NCBI RefSeq assembly: GCF_021233415.1
Contig: NZ_CP089466.1
Coordinates: forward strand, 1,488,001-1,552,000
Direction: 5' to 3'
Source: Halobacterium litoreum
Lineage (GTDB): Archaea > Halobacteriota > Halobacteria > Halobacteriales > Halobacteriaceae
DNA: 64,000 nt
Below, in pieces: positions 7,902 through 16,230 of the stretch. A model generated the notes under the pieces. The model did not search any database and had not been told where the DNA came from. It saw only the letters and a list, made by a program, of their open reading frames with translations. Both the position numbers and the translations under genes were made by a program. Position 1 is the first letter of the stretch. Each line of letters starts with the position of its first letter.

Positions 7902-9223
7902 CACGGACACCGGTAGGAGACACCGTGGTCCGCGGCGCGCGCCCGGTCGAACACCCGAGGCACGTCGACGACAGCCGGCGGGTCGGCCGTCGCGCCCGCG
8001 ACGTCGGCGAGCGTGAGGGAGTCGAACGCCTCGTGGCCGACGAGCACGGCGACGGCGTCCACGCCCCGGAACGAGCACTCCTCGGTGACGTCGAACGGCA
8101 GCGTTCGGTCCGCCCGGTCGGCCGAGACGAGCGGGTCGTAGCCGACCACGTCCGCCCCGCTGTCCGCGAGGCGCTCCGCGACGTCGACGCACCGAGACCC
8201 GGCGAGGTCGGCGACGTCGGCCTTGTACGCGAGGCCGAGCAGGAGCACCGTCGAATCGCCGGGGTCGCCGCGTTCGCCGAGTGCGGTCACCACTTCGTCC
8301 GCGACGCGCGCCGGCACCGCCTCGTTGACCGCGCGAGCAGTCCGCACGAGCGGTGTGGCCGCACCGGCGCGGGCCGCTCGGGCCGCGAACAACTCCGGGT
8401 CGACGGGCAGACACGTCCCGCCGACGAGGCCGGGGTCGAGACGGGGGACGTTCCACTTCGTCGCCGCGGCGTCGAGGACGGCGTCGGCGTCCAGTTCGAG
8501 CGCGTCGAGGGCCGCCGCGAGTTCGTTCACGAGCGCTATGGTGACGTCCCGGTAGACGTTCTCCACGCACTTCGCGGCGGCCGCGACGGCGGGGTCGTCG
8601 ACGACGTGGACCGAATCGTGGACGCGACCGTACAGGTCCGCGACGTCGCGTGCGACCGCCGGGTCGTCGGCGCCGACGAGTTTCGTGCGGACGTCGGTGC
8701 GACCGCCCGGTGAGAGGCGTTCCGGGGAGTGCGCGACCGCGAACTCGCGGCCCGCGTCGAGGCCCGACGCCCGCTCCAGCGCCGGCGCGAACACTCCCCG
8801 TACGCCTCCGGGGTGGACCGTCGACTCGAGGACGACGGTCGTTCCGGCGGTCAAGTGCTCGCCGACGGTCGCCGCGGCATCCCGCACCAGTTCGAGCGAG
8901 CGCCCGTCGCCGCCCCGCCCGGTCGGAACCGAGACGGTGACCACGTCGGCGTCCGCGACGCACGCCGGGTCCGCGGTGAACGAACAGTCACTCGCCGCGA
9001 GTCGGTCGTCGCCGACGGTCTCGGTTCCGTCCCGACCGCGGCGGTAGTCGGCGACTAGGGACTCGTCGACGTCGTAGCCGACGACGTCGAGGCCGGCGTC
9101 GTCGAACGCGAGCGCGCGGTGGAGGCCAACGGTCCCCACGCCGACGACCACCGCACGGCACGACCGCCGGAGCGTCGCGCCGGCGGCCGCTCGCGCGTTC
9201 GCGTCTCGGTCACGTTCGGACAT
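7901..9223 (-). CDS. wecC: UDP-N-acetyl-D-mannosamine (UDP-sugar) 6-dehydrogenase
   Basis: The 440 residues have three parts: an N-terminal NAD-binding Rossmann domain (VVVGVGTVGLHRALAF), a central domain containing the catalytic Cys in GLVGGTCLPVDPE near residue 270, and a C-terminal UDP-binding domain (LLLGLAYKADVADLAGSRC). The enzyme family oxidises C6 of a UDP-sugar twice. Next to a UDP-GlcNAc 2-epimerase, UDP-ManNAc to UDP-ManNAcA is the likely reaction; UDP-glucose or GDP-mannose cannot be excluded. It is first in the six-gene minus-strand operon. The region upstream (9224-9382) is shared with the divergent aminopeptidase and holds promoters for both. Confidence 0.9.
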   Translation of the reverse strand: MSERDRDANARAAAGATLRRSCRAVVVGVGTVGLHRALAFDDAGLDVVGYDVDESLVADYRRGRDGTETVGDDRLAASDCSFTADPACVADADVVTVSVPTGRGGDGRSLELVRDAAATVGEHLTAGTTVVLESTVHPGGVRGVFAPALERASGLDAGREFAVAHSPERLSPGGRTDVRTKLVGADDPAVARDVADLYGRVHDSVHVVDDPAVAAAAKCVENVYRDVTIALVNELAAALDALELDADAVLDAAATKWNVPRLDPGLVGGTCLPVDPELFAARAARAGAATPLVRTARAVNEAVPARVADEVVTALGERGDPGDSTVLLLGLAYKADVADLAGSRCVDVAERLADSGADVVGYDPLVSADRADRTLPFDVTEECSFRGVDAVAVLVGHEAFDSLTLADVAGATADPPAVVDVPRVFDRARAADHGVSYRCP

Positions 9224-9382
9224 CGCGTCGACAGTCGGCACCACCCCAAATTGGTAATCGGTCGGTAACGCCGCCGTGTCCGGGGTGGTGGCCCCGGCAG
9301 GCGACGCCGGACTGCGGCGCGGTAGCCGCGACGAAACACCCGGTACCCACATCCTTTTCTCGCGTCGTCGGCGTCTGGGCGT

Positions 9383-10480
9383 ATGGACGACAGAGTCCGC
9401 CGCCACGCGGAAATTCTCGTCGAGCAGTGCGCGGAAGTCGAGCAGGGAGACATGGTGCGCGTCGTCGCGCCGCCGGTCGCCGAAGACCTCGTCGTCGCCG
9501 TCTACGAGAAACTCGGCGAGGTCGGCGCGCGCCCGACGCTCTCGTGGCGGGGGTCGCGGGCGACCCGAGCGTACGACCGAGCGATGGACGCCGAGGGCTA
9601 CGAGCGGGCCGACCACACGCTCGCGATGCTGGAGGAGACGGACGCCTACATCGGCATCAACGGGTCGCGGAACCTCGCCGAACGCAGCGACGTGCCGGGC
9701 GAGAACGTCACCGCGAACCGGCGCGCGAACGAGGAACTGCAGGAGGCACTGCGTGACATCCGCTGGGTCGGCACCCAGTACCCCGCGCCGGGGAACGCCC
9801 AGAAGGCGGGGATGAGCACGGCGGCCTACGAGGACTTCGTCTATCGAGCGGTCGACCGCGACTGGGACGAACAGCGCGCGTTCCAGTCTCAGATGGTGGA
9901 CATCCTCCGGGACGCCAGCGAGGTACGCATCGTCTCCGGCGACCACACCGACCTCCGGATGTCCGTGGACGGCATGGTCGCGAAGAACGACGCCGACGAC
10001 AACAACATGCCCGGCGGCGAGGCGTTCACCGCGCCCGTCCCGGACACCGTCGAGGGCGAGGTGCTGTTCGACCAGCCGCGGATGTGGCGCGGCGAAGAGA
10101 TTCTGGACGCCCGCCTGACTTTCGAGGGCGGCGAGGTCGTCGAGTACAGCGCGCGACAGAACGAAGACGCCCTCGAAGAGATTCTGGAGACCGACGACGG
10201 CGCCAAGCGCCTCGGCGAACTCGGCGTCGGGATGAACCGCGGCATCGACCGGTTCACGTACAACATGCTGTTCGACGAGAAGATGGGCGACACAATCCAC
10301 CTCGCCGTCGGGAACGCGTACCCCGACACCGTCGGCGAGGACCGCGAGCGCAACGAGTCCGCCATCCACGTCGACTTCATCACGGACATGAGCGAGGACT
10401 CCTACATCGAAGTCGACGGGGAAATCGTGCAGCGGAACGGGACGTTCAGATTCGAGGACGGGTTCGAAGCAGAGGCCTAG
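9383..10480 (+). CDS. M29 family metallo-aminopeptidase
   Basis: A 365-residue aminopeptidase of the thermophilic M29 (AmpS/PepS) family. It begins with the family's RHAEILVEQCAEVEQGD and carries MPGGEAFTAPVPDTVEGEV near residue 210 and ELGVGMN near 280, regions that hold metal ligands (the Glu in GGE and His/Asp residues of HLAVGNAYPD). It is cytoplasmic and would release N-terminal residues from peptides. It is monocistronic and diverges from wecC. A TATA-like CCTTTTCTC lies near 9353-9361, about 27 nt before the ATG, which suggests a leaderless or short-leader transcript. Confidence 0.9.
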   Translation: MDDRVRRHAEILVEQCAEVEQGDMVRVVAPPVAEDLVVAVYEKLGEVGARPTLSWRGSRATRAYDRAMDAEGYERADHTLAMLEETDAYIGINGSRNLAERSDVPGENVTANRRANEELQEALRDIRWVGTQYPAPGNAQKAGMSTAAYEDFVYRAVDRDWDEQRAFQSQMVDILRDASEVRIVSGDHTDLRMSVDGMVAKNDADDNNMPGGEAFTAPVPDTVEGEVLFDQPRMWRGEEILDARLTFEGGEVVEYSARQNEDALEEILETDDGAKRLGELGVGMNRGIDRFTYNMLFDEKMGDTIHLAVGNAYPDTVGEDRERNESAIHVDFITDMSEDSYIEVDGEIVQRNGTFRFEDGFEAEA

Positions 10481-10496
10481 GAGGACTCAGTCCCCG

Positions 10497-10646
10497 GTTT
10501 GACGAGCATCCGCGAGCGCGGAGCGCTCGCGGTTCACAGCGCGCTTCGCGCGCTGGCGGCGAGGACCCCCGATAGGGGGTCCGACGCCGCTTTTTCCCCA
10601 AGTTTTTGCCGAGGGGGTGGCCTGCGGCCACCCCCGCAGCGCAAAA
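10497..10646. repeat. Cluster of four short inverted repeats
   Basis: Between the aminopeptidase stop and the HD gene stop (convergent), four GC-rich hairpins occur in succession: GCGAGCG/CGCTCGC near 10511-10530, AGCGCGC-TT-GCGCGCT near 10539-10554, GACCCCC-GATA-GGGGGTC near 10562-10579, and GGGGGTGGCC-TGC-GGCCACCCCC near 10614-10636. T-rich and A-rich runs flank the last ones. They could terminate transcription from both sides. No protein-coding frame is convincing. Confidence 0.7.
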
Positions 10647-10654
10647 AGTGGCTG

Positions 10655-11470
10655 CTAGAGCTCGATTCGTTCGACGAGCGCGTCGTTGCCGTCGCCGCTG
10701 GAGTTCAACGCGACGATGTGGACGTCGTCCTCGATGCCGGATTTGTGGAGTTTCTCCTTGAGGAGGTTGTCGACCTGGTAGACGCCGGCGGCGTTCCGCA
10801 TCTCGATTTCCACGAGAACGGGGGCGTCCTCGCCCTCTTGGAGGCGGACGGTGTCGATGGCTTGGCTGGAGAGGGTGTTGATGCCGCGGCCGCCGCGCTC
10901 GTAGGGGAGCCGGGAGCGCCCGTGTTCCATGTCGAGGCCGTCGGCGACGCGGATGACGCCGGCTTCGGTGGTGAGCGGGTCTTCCTCGGTGTGGTGACAG
11001 AGGATGGCGTGGAGGACTTCGCCCTTGACGCGGACGGCGTCTTCGGCGTCGTAGAACTCGGGGAGGATGCGGTCGAGGATGTCGGCGGCGAGCGGGATGG
11101 AGTAGTAGGCGTGGCTGTCGCGGTGGACGACGTGCCCGATGTCGTGGAGGGTGGCGGCGAGCGCGACGATGACCGACTCGTCGGCCTCGTCTAAGCCCTG
11201 GTCGGCGGCGCCGTTGAACTCGACGTCGCCGCGCTTGAGAAGTTCGTAGAGGCGTAGGGCGCGGTTACGGACGATTTCGATGTGCTTGGTGCCGTGGTCG
11301 TTGTACCCCTTGCGCGTGACGGGGTTGACGTTCTGGGCTTCGAGGTAGGTCGTGATTTCCGGGTCGTCGTCCACGAACGCGAGCACGCGGTTCAGTCGGT
11401 CGTCGGGGAAGGCGTGGCTCTCCCGCGGGTCGTACTCGTGGCTGGAGTCGGACTGCGTGGCGTCGCTCAT
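10655..11470 (-). CDS. HD domain metal-dependent phosphohydrolase
   Basis: A 271-residue cytoplasmic protein with an HD hydrolase fold. The first His is in NDHGTKHIEIVRNRALRL, the HD pair in ATLHDIGHVVHRDSH (about residue 115), further His in HAILCHHTEED, and a late Asp in VIRVADGLD. These are the metal ligands of the superfamily. The substrate (nucleotide or other phosphoester) is not evident. The ATG at 11468-11470 (MSDATQSD) is preferred over one 9 codons upstream because the extra residues are basic and unlike the acidic protein. It may be co-transcribed with the 126-residue gene upstream. Confidence 0.85.
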   Translation of the reverse strand: MSDATQSDSSHEYDPRESHAFPDDRLNRVLAFVDDDPEITTYLEAQNVNPVTRKGYNDHGTKHIEIVRNRALRLYELLKRGDVEFNGAADQGLDEADESVIVALAATLHDIGHVVHRDSHAYYSIPLAADILDRILPEFYDAEDAVRVKGEVLHAILCHHTEEDPLTTEAGVIRVADGLDMEHGRSRLPYERGGRGINTLSSQAIDTVRLQEGEDAPVLVEIEMRNAAGVYQVDNLLKEKLHKSGIEDDVHIVALNSSGDGNDALVERIEL

Positions 11471-11512
11471 GTCCCGTGAGTTCGCGCGGCGAGACAAAAA
11501 GCCGTGTGCCCG

Positions 11513-11893
11513 TCACGCCGCCGGGTCGGGAAGCGGGAACACGTCCTCGGTCGCGTCGATGGCGTCGAGGATGAGGTCGCGGTCGCGGTCGAGTCCGAGG
11601 AACAGCGCCTGTGACCCGGCCTCGTTCCACCGCACGACGTTCAGGCCGTGGTCGAACACCTGCACCGTCACCCGGAAGTCGCCGAGCGGTTCGTACAGTT
11701 CGTCCTGTATCTGTTTCGCGAACCCGCCGATGCCGAGGTCCTGGTAGATGCGCTCCATGTCGGCTTTCGAGTACTGCTGGCCGATGTCCTCGCGCATGTA
11801 CCGAATCTCGTACTCTGACTCCGCGAACCACGCCAACCCGACCGTGCGAACGCCGTCGCCGAGCGCGTCCCGGATTCGTGCTTCGAGGGACAT
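11513..11893 (-). CDS. Conserved haloarchaeal protein of unknown function (126 aa)
   Basis: I do not recognise a named family. The protein is soluble and acidic. It starts MSLEARIRDALGDGVRTVG, contains a Tyr-rich region (YEIRYMREDIGQQY) and ends EDVFPLPDPAA. The alternation FRVTVQVFDHGLNVVRWNEAG suggests a mixed alpha/beta fold of the kind seen in small sensor-like proteins, but that is inference only. It lies 42 bp upstream of the HD phosphohydrolase on the same strand. The frame stays open upstream of the ATG, but that extension is shadow sequence with poor codon use. Confidence 0.65.
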   Translation of the reverse strand: MSLEARIRDALGDGVRTVGLAWFAESEYEIRYMREDIGQQYSKADMERIYQDLGIGGFAKQIQDELYEPLGDFRVTVQVFDHGLNVVRWNEAGSQALFLGLDRDRDLILDAIDATEDVFPLPDPAA

Positions 11894-12114
11894 ATCGAGA
11901 CGTGAGAACGAAGCAACTTGGTAGTTGCTGTCACGACAAGTGGTATCGTCTGGTTGTGGAACCCGAAAACGAGCGTTTCGGCCCGTCAGCCCAGCGACTC
12001 TCCGCGCCGCGCCGACTGACACCGGAACGCCCCCTCGAGAGCGCCGGAAGCGAGGATTCGAGCGGATAGAGCGCAATACGACCCGGATTTCCACGTTCCC
12101 GATGCGAGCATAAA

Positions 12115-12126
12115 GCCTATAATTGA
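12115..12126 (+). promoter_or_regulatory. Promoter of tatA
   Basis: The AT-rich element GCCTATAATTG is centred about 28 nt upstream of the ATG at 12150, in an otherwise GC-rich region. This fits an archaeal TATA box driving a near-leaderless tatA transcript and supports the 12150 start over the ATG at 12123, which would overlap the box. Confidence 0.6.
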
Positions 12127-12149
12127 GAGAAGGCAAGCATCGGGTAGCG

Positions 12150-12422
12150 ATGTTCACCAGTACCCCACTGTTCGTCGGCGGGCTCCCGGGCGGCATGGAG
12201 TGGGCAGTCATCCTGCTCATCGCCGTCCTCCTGTTCGGCGCCAACAAGATCCCGAAACTCGCCCGCTCCAGCGGCGAAGCCATCGGCGAGTTCCAGAAGG
12301 GCCGCGAGGAAGTCGAAGCCGAACTCGAGGAGATGCGCGACGGCGCGGACCCCACCACGGACTCCGACTCCGACACCACGGACGCCAGCACCGACTCCAC
12401 GGACTCCGCGTCCAGCAACTAA
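12150..12422 (+). CDS. tatA: Twin-arginine translocase subunit TatA
   Basis: A 90-residue TatA/E protein: a short N-terminal segment, GGMEWAVILLIAVLLFGANKIPKLARSS in outline (membrane helix about residues 15-32 with the FGxxKIP hinge), an amphipathic helix ending in KGREEVEAELEEM, and a disordered tail rich in Asp, Ser and Thr. It would form the pore-forming oligomer of the Tat pathway in the cytoplasmic membrane. Several Tat-signal proteins are encoded in this window. It is a single gene with its own promoter, followed by tRNA-Arg. Confidence 0.93.
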   Translation: MFTSTPLFVGGLPGGMEWAVILLIAVLLFGANKIPKLARSSGEAIGEFQKGREEVEAELEEMRDGADPTTDSDSDTTDASTDSTDSASSN

Positions 12423-12462
12423 CGCAACCGTTTTTTCGCCGACCCGCCCTCTCCCCGAACGA

Positions 12463-12535
12463 GGGCGTGTGGCCAAGCGGACACGGCGAGAGGTTCCTAA
12501 CCTCTAGATCGCGGGTTCGAATCCCGTCACGCCCG
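12463..12535 (+). tRNA. tRNA-Arg (CCT)
   Basis: The acceptor GGGCGTG (12463-12469) pairs with CACGCCC (12528-12534), followed by discriminator G. The anticodon stem AGAGG/CCTCT encloses the loop TTCCTAA, with anticodon CCT (reads AGG). The T arm is GCGGG-TTCGAAT-CCCGT. No CCA is encoded. A 13-nt copy of its 3' end is at 12597-12609. Confidence 0.95.
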
Positions 12536-12596
12536 CTCACTCGCTTCGCTCGTTCGCGGGCGTGACGAACCTCGCGAACGCTACGCGTTCGCTCGG

Positions 12597-12609
12597 TCCC
12601 GTCACGCCC
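12597..12609 (+). repeat. Direct copy of the tRNA-Arg 3' end
   Basis: TCCCGTCACGCCC at the end of tRNA-Arg (12522-12534) recurs at 12597-12609, 75 nt downstream. An inverted partial copy (GGGCGTGACG) lies at 12558-12567. The arrangement matches that at tRNA-Gly. From here to 12739 nothing further is evident. Confidence 0.7.
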
Positions 12610-12739
12610 TTCATGCTCTGTTCGTCGCGGCAGTCACAAGATAGTGTTTCGTGTCGCCTAGGGCGTCTGTCGGTGGTCGTGTCCAACTACAGACGTTTCA
12701 CCACCAGTTTCTTGCGTGTTAGGTGCCAACGAAGCGAGC

Positions 12740-14077
12740 ATGGACGTTCGCGGTCAGTCCGAGACAATCGGGCTGGTGTTGTTGCTCGCGATCTCCGTCA
12801 TCGGGGTGGCAGTGGTGGTCGCTGCCGCGGGGACGGCACTCGACAGCGCGGAGCACGCCGCGTCAGTCGAGCGCGCCGAGCAGTCGCTGAGCGTGTTCGA
12901 CGCGCGCGCCGCGATGGTCGCGCTCGGGCGCTCGGACGGTCAGTCGGTGTCGCTGTCCGGCGCGTCCGGCGGGAGTTACGAGGTGCGACCGGACGCCGGC
13001 CGGATGACACTCGTGCGCGAGGACGAGAACGGCACGCAGATCGGTGACCCTATCGTGAACGCGACGCTCGGGTCCGTCGTCTACGAGAACGGGGACGCGA
13101 CGGTGGCGTACCAGGGCGGCGGCGTGTGGCAGTCGCCGGGTGAGGGCCAGGGGTCGACGCTGGTGTCGCCCCCCGAGTTCAACTACCAGGGCGCGACGCT
13201 GACGCTCCCGCTGATTCGCGTGACCGGCGGCGAGTCGTCGGCGGCGGGCGCGCCGAGAGCGCGCGTGAGTCAGGCGGACGTGCGGAACGCGAAGTTCCCG
13301 ACCGAGAACCGGTCGAACCCGCTGTCCGGCGGGACCGTCGTGGTTCGCGTCCACAGCGAGTACTACCGCGGGTGGGCGCAGTACTTCCGGCAACGCACCG
13401 CGGGGAACGTCAGCGTCTACCCGGACGAAAAGCGCGTGGACTTGGAACTCATCGCGCGCGGGTCGGGCGGCCTCTACTCGCTGGACGAGACGCCGATCGA
13501 GTTGCGCGGGCTCAGCGACGGCCAGCCGATTCGGGAACTCTCGTTCACGATGTACCCGAACAAGGCGTCGAGTTTCAACGACCTGCACTGGGCGCTCGTC
13601 GCCGACGACGGCGGCTCGGACCGCTTCGAGGTGGAGATAGACGGCGGCAACCCCTGCAAGGGGAAGCAACCGCTGGTGTCGGTGACCTACGACAACGGCA
13701 GCGCGGTCCACGAGTGGGAGAACACGTCGGCGTGGGCGACGTCCGGGTCGTCGTTCACGTACGCGTGCGGCGGCAAGAACGGGAAGGAGCCGACGCTGTT
13801 CTTCGACCTGACGGGGGAGACGAACGTGACGTATCAGGGCGGGACGTCGCCGCTCGCGAACGACTCGGTCGGCTACGTCGTGAACAACTACCTCGCGGAG
13901 ATGGGGCCAAACGTCGAACTGGAGGTGACCTCGAAGGGGAAGAACCGTCCGCCGGGGAACTCCGCGAGCACCGACCTCGACGCGTCGACGGTCGACGTCC
14001 AGTACAACTCCTCCGGGGCGCGAGTGGTGACGTTCCTGCACGTCACCGAGAACGCGGTGAACGTCTCGGTCACGTGA
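12740..14077 (+). CDS. Large pilin-like exported protein (DUF7289-like)
   Basis: A 445-residue protein with an archaeal type III (pilin) signal: RGQSETIG followed directly by the hydrophobic helix LVLLLAISVIGVAVVVAAAG. A prepilin peptidase could cleave just before the helix. The rest is a beta-rich extracellular domain with several N-x-S/T sites and a few Cys (NPCKGKQ, YACGGKN) that could form disulphides. The ATG at 12740 puts the signal at the extreme N-terminus. The gene converges with the second pilus operon and its end overlaps that operon's last gene by 8 bp. A minor pilin or tip component is likely; the DUF assignment is from memory. Confidence 0.7.
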   Translation: MDVRGQSETIGLVLLLAISVIGVAVVVAAAGTALDSAEHAASVERAEQSLSVFDARAAMVALGRSDGQSVSLSGASGGSYEVRPDAGRMTLVREDENGTQIGDPIVNATLGSVVYENGDATVAYQGGGVWQSPGEGQGSTLVSPPEFNYQGATLTLPLIRVTGGESSAAGAPRARVSQADVRNAKFPTENRSNPLSGGTVVVRVHSEYYRGWAQYFRQRTAGNVSVYPDEKRVDLELIARGSGGLYSLDETPIELRGLSDGQPIRELSFTMYPNKASSFNDLHWALVADDGGSDRFEVEIDGGNPCKGKQPLVSVTYDNGSAVHEWENTSAWATSGSSFTYACGGKNGKEPTLFFDLTGETNVTYQGGTSPLANDSVGYVVNNYLAEMGPNVELEVTSKGKNRPPGNSASTDLDASTVDVQYNSSGARVVTFLHVTENAVNVSVT

Positions 14078-14792
14078 ACGCGACGTCGACGCCGACGGCC
14101 TGCACGTAGACGGCGTCGGCGTCGAGCGGACAGCGCACGCGGTCGGCGCTCGGGCGCGTACACGAGACGTTCAGTTCCGGTTCGAGGTAGCGCTCCCACG
14201 CGTTCGCCCGCGGCGACGTGACCGTGAGGTCGACGCTGTCGTTCTCGAACGTCCTGACTTCGCGCCCGTTGACAGTAGTGCGGACGAGCAGGCGGCGGGC
14301 GTCGTTCGCGCTGACGCCGTCGCTGGCGGCGCGCGTGACGACGTACGGGACGAGCGTGCGATTTCCGCTCGCGAACCGCGGTTCGTCGAACATCACGGCG
14401 TCGTCGCCGTACTGCCGGAACAGCGCGCCGTTCGCGTAGACGAGGCGGTCGCCGTCGTTCGCGCGGTACACCACCGGTCGTATCGTCGCGGCGTAGTAGT
14501 TCGTGTCGTTCGCCGTGACGTTGAACGTCACTGCGGGGCCGAACGAGAGTTCGCCGTCGGCGAGCAACACCTCGGTGGTGCGACGGGGGGCGCCGCGCAC
14601 GGCGAGGTCTTCGACGTTCGCGTCGAGGACGTCGAGTGCGCGCTCGGTGTTCGAGAACTGCTGGGTGTCGCGGGCGTCCGTGAGCACGTCGAAGCCGCCG
14701 ACGTAGACCACGGAGATGGTCGACAGGACGAGTCCGAACACGAGGACGAATCCGAGCGTGTCGCTGACCGCTCGGCGCGCGCCCTCACGCAT
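14070..14792 (-). CDS. Pilin-like membrane-anchored protein (DUF7289-like)
   Basis: A 240-residue protein with an N-terminal RRAVSDTLGFVLVFGLVLSTISVVYVGG helix (outline, residues 7-35) typical of haloarchaeal pilin-like proteins. It continues as an extracellular, beta-rich domain with N-x-T/S sites (VTANDT, ELNVS) and a Cys pair near the C-terminus (SCTRP, RCPLD). It is the last gene of the minus-strand pilus operon and overlaps the preceding gene by 8 bp. It probably acts as a minor pilin or assembly factor for the ATPase/TadC machine upstream. Confidence 0.72.
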   Translation of the reverse strand: MREGARRAVSDTLGFVLVFGLVLSTISVVYVGGFDVLTDARDTQQFSNTERALDVLDANVEDLAVRGAPRRTTEVLLADGELSFGPAVTFNVTANDTNYYAATIRPVVYRANDGDRLVYANGALFRQYGDDAVMFDEPRFASGNRTLVPYVVTRAASDGVSANDARRLLVRTTVNGREVRTFENDSVDLTVTSPRANAWERYLEPELNVSCTRPSADRVRCPLDADAVYVQAVGVDVAFT

Positions 14793-15231
14793 CGTCGACC
14801 ACCAGCGTGTCGTTTTTCGCGTCGTAGACCGCGACGAGCCGGCCGCCGTCGTGTACGCTCGCGTTCAGCGTCGTCTCGACGTCGACCGCGACCGCGACTT
14901 CCTCGCGCGGCAGGTCGGATTCGAGGACGACCGTGTCGTTGCCGCCGGGGTTCACGCGCACCTCGTAGGCCGACCCGGCGACCCGGGGCGGCATCTCGAT
15001 TACGTATCGGACGGTGCCGCCGTCGCTCGCTCGCGCGAGCCGGTCGGCGGCTTCGAGGTCGCTGGCGACGCGCTCTCCCACCACGTCGAGTTGGGTGTCG
15101 ACGGCGCGTTCGCGCTGGTCTTCGACGAGCGTCCCCGCGGATATCATCAGCGTCGTGACGAGGATGGCGGCGACGCCGAGGTTGAGGACGTAGCCGAGGG
15201 TGGTGGAGACGCCGCGGCTCAGATCCGCCAC
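14785..15231 (-). CDS. Small pilin-like protein (DUF7266-like)
   Basis: The 148 residues begin with RGVSTTLGYVLNLGVAAIL, a pilin-type N-terminal helix (about residues 6-32), and continue into a small beta-rich extracytoplasmic domain (VRYVIEMPPRVAGSAYEVRV). The gene overlaps the next gene by 8 bp and the previous one by 13 bp. It belongs to the conserved set of small proteins that follow ATPase/TadC pairs in haloarchaea. Its individual role is unknown. Confidence 0.72.
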   Translation of the reverse strand: MADLSRGVSTTLGYVLNLGVAAILVTTLMISAGTLVEDQRERAVDTQLDVVGERVASDLEAADRLARASDGGTVRYVIEMPPRVAGSAYEVRVNPGGNDTVVLESDLPREEVAVAVDVETTLNASVHDGGRLVAVYDAKNDTLVVDDA

Positions 15232-15788
15232 AGCACCACCTCCACGTCCACGACGGCGTACACCGGACCGGGGGCGTCCGGCCCGAAGTAGGTCGCGTTC
15301 TCCAGCGTCGGCCCGTCCGGGACGCCGGTGACGCGCTGCCGGTCGTACAGCGTCACCGTGCGCGTCGCGGCGACGGCGTCGGCGCTCGGTTCCCCCTGGA
15401 AGACGACGCGTCGCTGTCGCCGCTCGCCGTCGGCCGTGATGTAGTACGCGTTCACGTTGTACGCGATGGTCCGGTCGCCGAACGCGGCCGCGAGCGCGTC
15501 CCCGAACGCCGTGTCCGGCGGGCCGCCGACGTAGTAGCCGCGCTGGCCGGCGTCGCGGAACGTCGCGTTCGAGGCGTTCCAGTGCCGGAGCGTGGCGGAC
15601 AGCGACCCGTCCTCGCGGGCGGTCGCGAGCAGGCCGCTGGCGGCGCGCTCGTGTTGAGTCTCGATGTGCTGGCTGGCGGTGCTCGCGGTGAGCGGCGTGA
15701 CCGCGGTCGCCTGGAGCGTGAACGCCACCGCGAGGATGACGACGAGCGCGGCGGAGACGCCCTCGAGGGTGTGTGCTTGCGCCCGCAT
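15219..15788 (-). CDS. Small pilin-like protein (DUF7288-like)
   Basis: The 189 residues start MRAQAHTLEGVSAALVVILAVAF, an atypical pilin-like helix (AHTLEG in place of the SxxIG motif) that ends near residue 30. The extracellular part has Asn-linked sites (WNASNATF) and a Tyr-rich strand region (YNVNAYYI). It lies 1 nt after the upstream small gene and overlaps the downstream one. It is part of the same pilus or secretion operon. Family placement is by position and N-terminus only. Confidence 0.7.
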   Translation of the reverse strand: MRAQAHTLEGVSAALVVILAVAFTLQATAVTPLTASTASQHIETQHERAASGLLATAREDGSLSATLRHWNASNATFRDAGQRGYYVGGPPDTAFGDALAAAFGDRTIAYNVNAYYITADGERRQRRVVFQGEPSADAVAATRTVTLYDRQRVTGVPDGPTLENATYFGPDAPGPVYAVVDVEVVLWRI

Positions 15789-15789
15789 G

Positions 15790-16230
15790 CTACCACACCC
15801 TCACGACGAGTTCGAGAGTGCGGTCGTCGACGTCGACGATGCGCCACGCGACGGTGACGTCGCCGTCCTGGGGGACGGCGTCGCCCGCCGCAGCGGTCGT
15901 CCCGTTCACCACGGCGACCGCGCCATCGGGCGTTTCGAGCGTGGCGTTCACGTTCCGGTAGGACTCGATGGGGAGGCGGGCCGCGGGGTCGGTCCCGTCG
16001 GCGAAGAACGACGACACCTGCTCGGCGTCGAGTCGGTACGGGTCCTCTGGGGCGCCGAGGCTGTCGGTCGCGAGGTCGTCGGCGATGCGGTTCGCGGACA
16101 CCGGGTCGCCCGCGCCGGCGCCCGTGAACGGCGTGGTGATGCCGGGAACGAACGCGAACGCGAACGCGACGGTGACGAGGAAGACGCTGACGCCCGCGGC
16201 GAAGTCCATGGTGGTCTGTGCGCGAGTCAT
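15790..16230 (-). CDS. Small pilin-like protein (DUF7287-like)
   Basis: A 146-residue protein starting MTRAQTTMDFAAGVSVFLVTVAFAF, a pilin-type N-terminal helix, with a short extracellular domain that ends LELVVRVW. The ATG at 16230 overlaps the TGA of the TadC-like gene by one base (TGATG), so it is preferred to the GTG one codon upstream. It is first of four small pilin-like proteins in the operon. A minor pilin role is inferred. Confidence 0.72.
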   Translation of the reverse strand: MTRAQTTMDFAAGVSVFLVTVAFAFAFVPGITTPFTGAGAGDPVSANRIADDLATDSLGAPEDPYRLDAEQVSSFFADGTDPAARLPIESYRNVNATLETPDGAVAVVNGTTAAAGDAVPQDGDVTVAWRIVDVDDRTLELVVRVW

